43,072 bases of DNA, from assembly GCA_016845105.1 (NCBI GenBank), contig JAERTF010000183.1, positions 1 to 43,072 of the forward strand, in the 5' to 3' direction. This DNA comes from Bacteroidota bacterium. GTDB taxonomy: Bacteria; Bacteroidota; Bacteroidia; Bacteroidales; F082. The notes beneath the pieces are model-generated. The model had not been told where the DNA came from. It saw only the letters and a list, made by a program, of their open reading frames with translations, and searched no databases. The position numbers and the translations under genes were made by a program. Within the stretch, counting starts at the first letter, position 1. Every line of letters starts with the position of its first letter. Of the stretch, positions 9,801 to 16,225 are shown in pieces.

Positions 9801-10099
9801 ATGATGCTTTTGTTAAGAAAATGCTTAACCTTTTTGTAGATAACTTCCCTGAGTATATTGAACAATTTGATGAATATCAATCAAAAGGAAATATAGATAA
9901 AATCAGAAAACTAGCCCATAAAATAAAGCCTATTGTCAACGAAATAGAAATTGATTCCATAAAGGATGATATCATTTTTCTAGATAGTGAAAAAATAGAA
10001 AAAGTCAGCCCTGAAAAGTTAAATGGGCATATTGATAAAGTCCGAAATGTGCTTTCTGAAGTTGTCCAATTGATTATGGAACGCGAATTGTTATCATAA
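6857..10099 (+). CDS. hybrid histidine kinase (PAS-PAS-GAF-PAS-HisKA-HATPase-REC-HPt)
   Basis: A 1080-aa cytosolic sensor with no membrane segment. PAS domains lie at about 8-122, 134-250 and 448-560, and a GAF domain at about 278-432. The HisKA box has phosphoacceptor H590 (FIANMSHEIRTPLNG). The ATPase domain has an N-box near 703-711, DTGIGM (740-745) and GGTGLGL (769-775). The attached receiver has VEDNELN (835-841), D880 (ILMDIQMPEMNG) and K931. A C-terminal HPt-like domain has H1021 in KLAHKIKP, although the usual A-H-x-L-K-G motif is degenerate there. The layout predicts a phosphorelay H590 to D880 to H1021 and then to a separate response regulator, most simply the sigma-54 activator encoded just upstream or the receiver at 15035. 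The ligand of the sensor domains is unknown. Confidence 0.92.
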   Translation: MKELDLDYKAIIDATLDAVIIIDNQGKIIEWNTNAQEIFYWAKDEVLDRFLFEFIIPKRFVEAHKNGIRKYFETGEGPVLNKRIEIVGINKNKKEFPVELTIKPLKVKGETFFSAFIRDISPRVKMQNTINEERTLFSRMIESISDPIFYKTISHEYLRCNQAFADIHGKKPNDIIGTSDYDLYNNKDAQEFIDSDLDVIQNKKVVINEEWFKYKNGNRKYLYTLKLPSYDDDGNVIGIVGICRDLTEIKKAESKLRHLNIEMQKVIKKLKENEKYLQGINRFAQEVLNQNTISEIIWTVSNNLINDLDLVDCVIYLMDEDKKNLIQRAAFGPKQQSSDEVKDPLVLPIGKGVVGTVAKTGKSEIIADSSTDSRYVVDDEVRLSEITVPIIADGEVIGIIDSEHPKKNYFTQAHLEKLQTVANLISVRLKSAINQEKLNTAQNSITKLSAAVEQSTLPIVITDSDGIIEFVNPAFERLSGYKSSESIGRKTNLLKSGEQSDSFYDELWETILQGKKWTGEIINKNKSGKKYWVLVSVSPILDINNEVTNFVYIQTDITQLKRLEKELLDAKSKAEEADKSKSQFIANMSHEIRTPLNGIIGMIREFNKETVSKAQEENIASAMNASQHLLSLINDILDITKIEAGEFSISKSHFSIETLLNDVSSILKPQAVDKGVGFKINLETSTPKVFSGDESRIRQILINIAGNSIKFTNDGMVGIDCNNEGKVADGIYKIVITITDTGIGMDDDFVDSIFRKFQQEDLSITRKYGGTGLGLFISKQLVEIMDGSISIESQKGKGTKVKITLPLCLGDENKVITKEVSVDNVLLDNANVLLVEDNELNRAVACNTLETFNIIVTEAVNGKEAVNAVKENHFDLILMDIQMPEMNGFEATRVIREKLIVKTPIIALTANAIKTEIDKCLELGMNGYITKPYEEDDLIQLISKHIKANPINKEANETNIIKEVSISEPYSLERLKQMSRGNDAFVKKMLNLFVDNFPEYIEQFDEYQSKGNIDKIRKLAHKIKPIVNEIEIDSIKDDIIFLDSEKIEKVSPEKLNGHIDKVRNVLSEVVQLIMERELLS

Positions 10100-10113
10100 T
10101 TATTTTAAGTTTT

Positions 10114-10128
10114 TTCCATATTGTGGAA
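10114..10128 (+). promoter_or_regulatory. TTCCA-N5-TGGAA palindrome, site D
   Basis: The inverted repeat extends to TTTCCA-TATTG-TGGAAA (10113-10129). It starts 88 bases before the GG of the putative sigma-54-like element at 10201. It lies 15 bases after the kinase stop codon but has no T-tract, so it is not a convincing terminator. It is the presumed binding site of the upstream activator for the secreted protein gene. Confidence 0.55.
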
Positions 10129-10200
10129 ATCCTTATTGGTTTTCAGAATTATTCCTCTGTTTCTAATTATAACCACCTGCATATAAAGGTTATACGATTA

Positions 10201-10216
10201 TGGTTTAATGTTTGAC
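10201..10216 (+). promoter_or_regulatory. sigma-54-like promoter element, site D
   Basis: TGGTTTAATGTTTGAC keeps TGG at -24 and TTG in the correct place for -12 (consensus TTGC; here TTGA). The GG is 39 bases before the ATG at 10241. It overlaps the more upstream ATG at 10208, which therefore cannot be the start if this promoter is real. Confidence 0.45.
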
Positions 10217-10240
10217 CCAGTAATGTCAAAATATATTGAC

Positions 10241-13200
10241 ATGAAAAAAACATTATTCTTACTACTTATGACCATCCCTGTTTTATTATCATACAGCGGA
10301 TCGGCACCTTCAACTTACTTCAACCTATACGTACCGCCTAACAACGATCCTGTTAATAGAAATGTGGCTTTAATAGTTACTGCAATTCAGGACAGTACTT
10401 CATTTTCTATAACGGACGATGGAGATGATGGAGATACTGATGATTCAGTATCAGGTTTATTGATGGCTGGTCAATCCTATGTGCTTTACATCAAAGATAA
10501 TGGCATTAATGATGATGCAGCCACAGCCTCCGGTGGTCAGTTAACCAGAGATGGGGATTATTTCATTGTAAACAGTGATAAACTGGTTTATACATCAATG
10601 TCAACAGATAGCGACTGGCAGCATGATTTTGTAAGCTCGGTAAATAAAAAATCTGTTGGAGAAAAGTTTATTGTATATGCTCCAAAAATCACAGGTTCAC
10701 TAAGAGACCTGAATGTGTTTGCATATGAGGACAATACAAGTGTAACAATATCCAAAATATCAAATTCGTCGACTACAAGTACAGGATACACCGATGTGGA
10801 CATAAATAATAAAACAATTGTAGTTCAGAAAACCATAAATCGTGGTCAGGATCTGATACATTATTTCCCTGAGGGTCGAAATATTATGAATACTGGCGAA
10901 ACCTATATGATAGAGTGCAATAAGGGTGCCAGCGTTCAGTATGGAGCTCTATATCAAAATTCAAGAGATGGTGGAGCCTATGTGCCTTCTTCAAACGGAA
11001 GCTCATCAGGAGAGCTGTTTTACTTTGCAGTACCTTATCAATCAGGTGGTGAGCAGGAGATCAGGGTTGTTTCATGGGATGATAATAATAGTGTTGTACT
11101 TGAACGATATCTAAATGGAAGTTGGGTTACAATGAAACAATGGAGCCTCGACAGGTTTGAGCCTAAAGACTGGGTAGGGAAACAAAATGGGAATTCTACA
11201 TTTCCGACGGTGTTCAGAATAACTTGTTCCTCAGGTAAAAAGGTTTCTGTTTTTGAAGCAAACTGGATGGAAACGGGGTCAACCAACACCTCAGATATGG
11301 CAACTATGGTTAGTTCTGAAAGTGGAACAGCTTCAGGAAAAGATTTCCTTGTATATATGTTACCTCCCTCCAAACAGACAAATGTTATAAATCCATTTAC
11401 AGGAGACTATTTCGATGGAAGTATCAGTCACCTGTATTTGTTTGCAGGTTCAGAAAACACAGTGGTAACAATAAAAGATGCAAAAACCGATGGTCAGGTA
11501 TTGAATAGAACTTATAATATTGATGCCGGGAAGTACGCAGATGCTTTTTTCACAGTTGAAGAATGGAAGAGTATCTACAATGGAACTGGTACACCTTCCG
11601 GAGATGAAAGACCTTATGTACTAATTGAATCCACCGAAAACATATCTGTTGTCACGGCAAATCCAAACGATAACTGGATGATGTATTTCGGATCCTCACT
11701 GCCTCACTCTTTTAATATTGATGGAACCATTTCACAACAATCAGCCATACCAGGTGATACAATTGTAAGCTATTCAAATATAACTGTTGAAGGAAATAAC
11801 ACGGTTATAAACACTTCTGCATCAGTTATAGTTGGTTCCGGTGGCATTCCTTTTGAGTCAACATTTATTAATGAAACCTCAAATGATAGTATTCAGGGTG
11901 TCATTACCTTTGGTGAGAATCACTCAGAAATAGAGTTTGACAGTTTACCAGACTTAAATTCCACAGACGATTATATAATTCAGAATAAGCTGATTATTTC
12001 TTCATCCTATAACAATGGTCAGCCAATAGAACCAGGAACTGTAATCATAGTTGAGACAATATTAACTGGTGAAGTTGATGGAGAGACTCAGCAGACAATT
12101 CTGGCACAAGGAATAGAAAATGGTTCGGACAATACCACAAATCTAAACTTCAACAGTTGTGGTTCAGGACCACTTGTAAATACGAATACTGACAGTTGGA
12201 ATGGTAGTTGGATAGATTATAACGGAGATGGTTGGGAAGACTTGTATGTTACCAATAGAGAAGAAAATCTACCAAATCAGCTGTTCGAAAATAATGGAGA
12301 TGGATCATTTAGTCTGATAAACAATAGTTCACTTTCCAATTACAAAGCCAAGACTGTTAGTAATATCTGGGCAGATATAAATAATGATGGAAATATCGAT
12401 GCGCTAATAATAAATGCCACCGGTAAAAGAAGCTCATTATTCATTAATAACGGGGATGGTACATTTTCCGAAAGCATGACCTCCGGCATCGAACCTGATC
12501 CGGAATATTTTCATGGAGCAGCATTTGCCGACTTTGATAATGATGGTTATGTTGATCTTATAATCACAAACTTCTTCCCAACAAAGTTTCATCAACTATA
12601 TAAAAACAATGGTGACAACACTTTTGAACTGATTACAAATACTCCGGTTACAATGGAAAGTGAAAGGGCGATGGCACCCATACTTTCAGATTATAATAAT
12701 GATGGTCTTGTAGATATCTTTATTCCAAATGGAAATGATAGCCCTAACTCCTTATTCAAAAACATTGGTAGTTTTCAATTTGAAAAGATTACCGTGGGGG
12801 CTATTGTTAATGACGCTAAGAATTCAGTGGGTGCAGTTTGGGGCGATTTTGACAATGATAATGACATGGATCTTTTTGTAGCAAACGCATCAGGACAAAA
12901 CAATGATCTTTACGCCAATAATGGGGATGGTACATTTATAAAACTATCATCGGCAATTATAAGTCAGGAAGGTGGGCATAGTCATAGTGCAACAATGATG
13001 GACCTTGACAATGATGGTGATCTGGATATATTTGTAAGCAATGACCAGGGGCCAAATTTCTATTATACAAATAATGGGGATGGCACATTTTCCAGAAAAC
13101 TTGATGAATTGATTGCCTCAGACTTTGGTAATTCATATGGTGTTTCATGGGCTGACTATAATAAAACCGGATTTATGGATGCAGTTGTGGCAACACACAG

Positions 13201-14857
13201 CAATGATAATAATAAGCTATTCTGCAATAATGGAAATGCAAATAACTGGCTCAATGTTCGTTTAACAGGAACATCCAGTAATAGATCTGCTCTGGGAGCT
13301 AAAGTTGGTGTTAAGTCATCCCTAGGGTGGCAGTACAAGGAGGTATTGCCGGTATCAGGATTTGGAGGTCAGAACAGTATAAGGACTCATTTTGGGCTTG
13401 GTAGCTCCAATTCTATTGACAGCATTTCTATTATATGGCCTTCAGGAAACAGGCAACATGTTACTTCCGGGGTAAATATCAACACCTTTATAACCATAAT
13501 TGAAGAAGAGTCAAATATTCTGAATGGAGTTACATTCAATGATAAAAATCAGAATGGAGTAAAGGATGAGAATGAAGAAACAATTGGTGGGATAAAGATC
13601 AATATCTCTCCATCTAATCATAGTTTATCTAGTAATACAATTGGTGGTTTTCATATCAGGTTGGCTGATGGAGATTATACTCTTAGCCTTCCTGATCTGA
13701 TTCATTGGACATCTCCGGGCAATACAAGTTTTCAGCTCAGCCCATCTAACGATAGTATTTACCTCGAAATACCATTATATGCGGACGAAACAGGGCATGA
13801 TCTGAAGGTTGACTTTGCCACAACAGCCTGGAGAAGAGGTTTTACAAACAACACAGTAATTCAGGCAATAAATCTGGGTACAGAAAAAGTATATAATGTT
13901 TCCGTTATTCTGGATTATCCGGAAGAGGGAACGATTGTTAGTTCTGAAAAGGATTTTATAGAGATTACAGACAATTCCTTTGAGTGGATTATTGATTCCT
14001 TGTCTCCTGGTGAGAATATTGGTTTTCTTGCAATCGACAGTATATTCCTTTCTGCATCTACAGGTCAAATGCTATCTCTGACAGCAAATATATCAGCAGA
14101 TGGAATTGAGCTGGAGCCTTCCAATAATACCAATACACAGGAAATTGAAGTTGTGGGTGCTATCGATCCAAATGATATTCTTGTGTCACCCAAAGGAGAA
14201 AGAGCCGAAGGTTATATATCCAAAGAACAATGGCTTACATATACTATTAGGTTTCAAAATGTGGGTACCTATTATGCAACTATGGTAAATATCGAAAATC
14301 AAATACCCGAATATCTCAATCTAAATTCATTCGAGGTGGTGTCATCAAGTCATTCATACAATTATAATATTGATGAAAAAGGCGTGCTAAGTATACAATA
14401 CCTGGGAATTAACCTTCCTGACAGCACAACCAATGAGGAAGAAAGTCATGGATACTTTAAATACACAATACATCCTCAGGAAGAATTAATGGGCCAGGAA
14501 AGAATTGTAAACCAGGCGTCAATTGTTTTTGACTTTGAAGAGGCAATTGTAACAAATACTGTATTAAACACCATTAAGTACAGTAAGAATGATGTGTACA
14601 AACTAATTGTATATCCAAATCCGGCTATTGACGAAACAAGTATTGCCATTGATCTGGAATACTTTAAGTTCAACTACTCACCCAGGATAGTTTCGTATTC
14701 GGTAGTAAGCATTGAAAGTGGTCAGACATATCTGTCAGAAGAGGTAAGTACAAATGAGGTAATAATTGCTCTTGACAATATACCTTCCGGTTATTATCTG
14801 CTATACGCAATTGATGAGGAAGGAAATATTCATACGGGAAAGCTTATCAAACCCTAG
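10241..14857 (+). CDS. giant T9SS-secreted protein with FG-GAP repeats and ASPIC/UnbV domain
   Basis: A 1538-aa secreted protein. A signal peptide starts at MKKTLFLLLMTIPVLL; the frame has another ATG at 10208, but the hydrophobic leader and the promoter element favour 10241. Residues about 20-500 resemble the IgGFc-binding-type N-terminal region common in Bacteroidota adhesins. Seven FG-GAP/VCBS repeats (about 655-990) carry calcium-loop motifs such as DYNGDGWEDL, DFDNDGYVDL and DLDNDGDLDI. An ASPIC/UnbV domain (about 1002-1073, IIWPSGNRQ) follows, then a SdrD/Cna-B-like domain from about 1096 (TFNDKNQNGVKDENEE) and a DUF11-like region with TYTIRFQNVG. The last about 85 residues are a T9SS type-A sorting domain (YPNPA near the start, GYYLLYAIDEEG, GKLIKP). 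It is expected on the cell surface, possibly as a matrix protein for the polysaccharide. Its position between the regulators and EPS genes, under the shared promoter layout, supports that link. Function is otherwise unknown. Confidence 0.9.
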   Translation: MKKTLFLLLMTIPVLLSYSGSAPSTYFNLYVPPNNDPVNRNVALIVTAIQDSTSFSITDDGDDGDTDDSVSGLLMAGQSYVLYIKDNGINDDAATASGGQLTRDGDYFIVNSDKLVYTSMSTDSDWQHDFVSSVNKKSVGEKFIVYAPKITGSLRDLNVFAYEDNTSVTISKISNSSTTSTGYTDVDINNKTIVVQKTINRGQDLIHYFPEGRNIMNTGETYMIECNKGASVQYGALYQNSRDGGAYVPSSNGSSSGELFYFAVPYQSGGEQEIRVVSWDDNNSVVLERYLNGSWVTMKQWSLDRFEPKDWVGKQNGNSTFPTVFRITCSSGKKVSVFEANWMETGSTNTSDMATMVSSESGTASGKDFLVYMLPPSKQTNVINPFTGDYFDGSISHLYLFAGSENTVVTIKDAKTDGQVLNRTYNIDAGKYADAFFTVEEWKSIYNGTGTPSGDERPYVLIESTENISVVTANPNDNWMMYFGSSLPHSFNIDGTISQQSAIPGDTIVSYSNITVEGNNTVINTSASVIVGSGGIPFESTFINETSNDSIQGVITFGENHSEIEFDSLPDLNSTDDYIIQNKLIISSSYNNGQPIEPGTVIIVETILTGEVDGETQQTILAQGIENGSDNTTNLNFNSCGSGPLVNTNTDSWNGSWIDYNGDGWEDLYVTNREENLPNQLFENNGDGSFSLINNSSLSNYKAKTVSNIWADINNDGNIDALIINATGKRSSLFINNGDGTFSESMTSGIEPDPEYFHGAAFADFDNDGYVDLIITNFFPTKFHQLYKNNGDNTFELITNTPVTMESERAMAPILSDYNNDGLVDIFIPNGNDSPNSLFKNIGSFQFEKITVGAIVNDAKNSVGAVWGDFDNDNDMDLFVANASGQNNDLYANNGDGTFIKLSSAIISQEGGHSHSATMMDLDNDGDLDIFVSNDQGPNFYYTNNGDGTFSRKLDELIASDFGNSYGVSWADYNKTGFMDAVVATHSNDNNKLFCNNGNANNWLNVRLTGTSSNRSALGAKVGVKSSLGWQYKEVLPVSGFGGQNSIRTHFGLGSSNSIDSISIIWPSGNRQHVTSGVNINTFITIIEEESNILNGVTFNDKNQNGVKDENEETIGGIKINISPSNHSLSSNTIGGFHIRLADGDYTLSLPDLIHWTSPGNTSFQLSPSNDSIYLEIPLYADETGHDLKVDFATTAWRRGFTNNTVIQAINLGTEKVYNVSVILDYPEEGTIVSSEKDFIEITDNSFEWIIDSLSPGENIGFLAIDSIFLSASTGQMLSLTANISADGIELEPSNNTNTQEIEVVGAIDPNDILVSPKGERAEGYISKEQWLTYTIRFQNVGTYYATMVNIENQIPEYLNLNSFEVVSSSHSYNYNIDEKGVLSIQYLGINLPDSTTNEEESHGYFKYTIHPQEELMGQERIVNQASIVFDFEEAIVTNTVLNTIKYSKNDVYKLIVYPNPAIDETSIAIDLEYFKFNYSPRIVSYSVVSIESGQTYLSEEVSTNEVIIALDNIPSGYYLLYAIDEEGNIHTGKLIKP

Positions 14858-14893
14858 ATTTAGTTAATCATTGGATCAATTTTAATTGTTTGA

Positions 14894-14929
14894 GCGGATT
14901 CCAGATTTTGGAATCCGCTTTTGTTTTTT
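14894..14929 (+). terminator. Rho-independent terminator after the T9SS protein gene
   Basis: A perfect 10-bp stem GCGGATTCCA / TGGAATCCGC (14894-14903, 14909-14918) with a GATTT loop is followed by TTTTGTTTTTT. It lies 37 bases after the stop codon at 14857. The tip of the stem is also a perfect TTCCA-N5-TGGAA palindrome, so the sequence may work both as RNA terminator and DNA-binding site. Confidence 0.85.
14899..14913 (+). promoter_or_regulatory. TTCCA-N5-TGGAA palindrome, site A
   Basis: Perfect match, embedded in the terminator stem. It starts 90 bases before the GG of the sigma-54-like promoter at 14988. That is 21 bases (two DNA turns) further than at sites B and C, so it would face the same side of the helix. 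Because the terminator also needs this symmetry, this copy alone would be weak evidence. Confidence 0.45.
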
Positions 14930-14987
14930 GGAATGTCCTGTTTTGGCACACCTGTACAGTGTCTGATATTCAGTATGTTTTGTCGGA

Positions 14988-15003
14988 AGGAATGCTTTTG
15001 GCA
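14988..15003 (+). promoter_or_regulatory. sigma-54-like promoter of EPS unit 1, site A
   Basis: AGGAATGCTTTTGGCA has GG at 14989-14990 and GC at 15001-15002, exactly the GG-N10-GC required of sigma-54 promoters. It is the best -12 match of the five sites. The GG is 46 bases before the ATG of the receiver gene, placing a predicted transcript start near 15012-15014. Confidence 0.55.
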
Positions 15004-15034
15004 TAAGTAAATCAAACAATAAAAAATAGAAACA

Positions 15035-15469
15035 ATGGAAACAAAAAATAAACTTAAGATTTATGTGGTTGATGACGAAATCATGTATCTGGGAGTGTTT
15101 GAGCAATACCTTCTTAACGGAGGATATAAAGACATAACAACTTTCGATAATGGTGATGATTGTATCAACAGTTTACAAAACAAGCCGGATGTTATATTCC
15201 TGGATTATAATATGGATAACCTTACCGGATATGATGTACTAAAGAAAATCAAACGATATGATCCGAATATCCACGTGATAATGATATCGGGACAGGAAGA
15301 GATCAAAGCAGCTGTTAATACACTTAAGCATGGCGCCTTCGATTATATTCAGAAGGGTGATGACACTGAAGAAAAAATTATCGAAGTACTTGAAAAAGTA
15401 ATGAAGGTAACAGAGGCTCTTCAGCGTTCAAAACCAGGTTTATTAAGTAAAGTATTTCAATTCCTGTAG
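15035..15469 (+). CDS. single-domain response regulator (receiver only)
   Basis: A 144-aa protein made of one receiver domain: D13-D14-E15, phosphoacceptor D57 (IFLDYNMDN) and a lysine in YIQKGDD. It has no output domain; the last about 20 residues are a short basic tail. It closely resembles the receiver of the sigma-54 activator at 5485 (shared CIN-L--KP, ISGQ-EI, LK-G--DYI-K), suggesting a common origin and perhaps a common phosphodonor, the hybrid kinase at 6857. It is the first gene of the EPS unit and ends 2 bases before the export lipoprotein gene, so it could link phosphorylation to polymer export by protein contact, or act as a phosphate sink. Confidence 0.9.
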   Translation: METKNKLKIYVVDDEIMYLGVFEQYLLNGGYKDITTFDNGDDCINSLQNKPDVIFLDYNMDNLTGYDVLKKIKRYDPNIHVIMISGQEEIKAAVNTLKHGAFDYIQKGDDTEEKIIEVLEKVMKVTEALQRSKPGLLSKVFQFL

Positions 15470-15471
15470 TC

Positions 15472-16215
15472 ATGAGATATCTAATGCTAATAATAATTGT
15501 TGCTGCTCTGTCCTCATGCAAAACATCGAATATGTTTATGGAGGAAAAGCGTGACAGAAATTCTGATATCAGTGCTCTGGACAGTTCATTCTTTTACAAT
15601 CCTGAATATCAATACAGGATCAGAAAAGATGATAAGATCAATATCAGTGTGTGGAATCAGGATGAGCTAAGCGTAGGTTCTGTTTATGGACACTACAACT
15701 CAAACGAGGTTTATGGTAAATGGCTGATGGTAGATGCCAATGGAAACATTGAGGCACCAAAACTGGGGACAATAAATGTTTTGGACAAAACCGTGATCGA
15801 AGTTAAAGATACAATTAGAAGCATGTTCACCAAATGGATGGTTTCACCTATTGTTGATGTTAAAGTCCTTAACAGAGAAATAACTGTTCTTGGTGAAGTA
15901 AAAGAGCCTCAGGTTATCACTGTTGATAAGGATCAGAACACCTTACTGGAAATGATATCAAAGTGTGAAGGTTTTGCTGAATATGCGAACCTTAAATACA
16001 TTAAGATCCTGAGGCAGGAAGGTGAAAATGTAAGAGTTGCAAATGTTGACCTCAGCAAATCAGGCCACTATCTTATGAAAAACATCCAGCTACATCCGGG
16101 AGATGTTGTAATGGTTACCTCCAAATCCTATAAGGAATTCGATAAACGTATTTCAAACCTTATTCCATTCGCTACAGCAATTACAGCAGCTGTGCTGTTA
16201 TTCGGAGTGCTATAA
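15472..16215 (+). CDS. Wza-like polysaccharide export lipoprotein
   Basis: A 247-aa protein starting with a lipoprotein signal (MRYLMLIIIVAALSSC), so it is probably lipidated at Cys16. A polysaccharide-export (Poly_export) domain follows, including YQYRIRKDDKINISVWNQ, then an SLBB-type segment (VTVLGEVKEPQVITV, MISKCEGFAEYANL). A hydrophobic C-terminal stretch (FATAITAAVLLFGVL) may provide the membrane-spanning helix seen at the end of outer-membrane export proteins. Together with the following Wzc-like protein it should form the envelope-spanning export channel. It is translated right after the receiver gene (2-base gap). Confidence 0.92.
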   Translation: MRYLMLIIIVAALSSCKTSNMFMEEKRDRNSDISALDSSFFYNPEYQYRIRKDDKINISVWNQDELSVGSVYGHYNSNEVYGKWLMVDANGNIEAPKLGTINVLDKTVIEVKDTIRSMFTKWMVSPIVDVKVLNREITVLGEVKEPQVITVDKDQNTLLEMISKCEGFAEYANLKYIKILRQEGENVRVANVDLSKSGHYLMKNIQLHPGDVVMVTSKSYKEFDKRISNLIPFATAITAAVLLFGVL

Positions 16216-16225
16216 ACTAATTGTC

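Noticed and set aside
10208..10240. Upstream start (ATG 10208) for the T9SS protein
   Set aside because: The extra 11 residues lack signal-peptide character and overlap the promoter-like element; the hydrophobic leader begins at the ATG at 10241.
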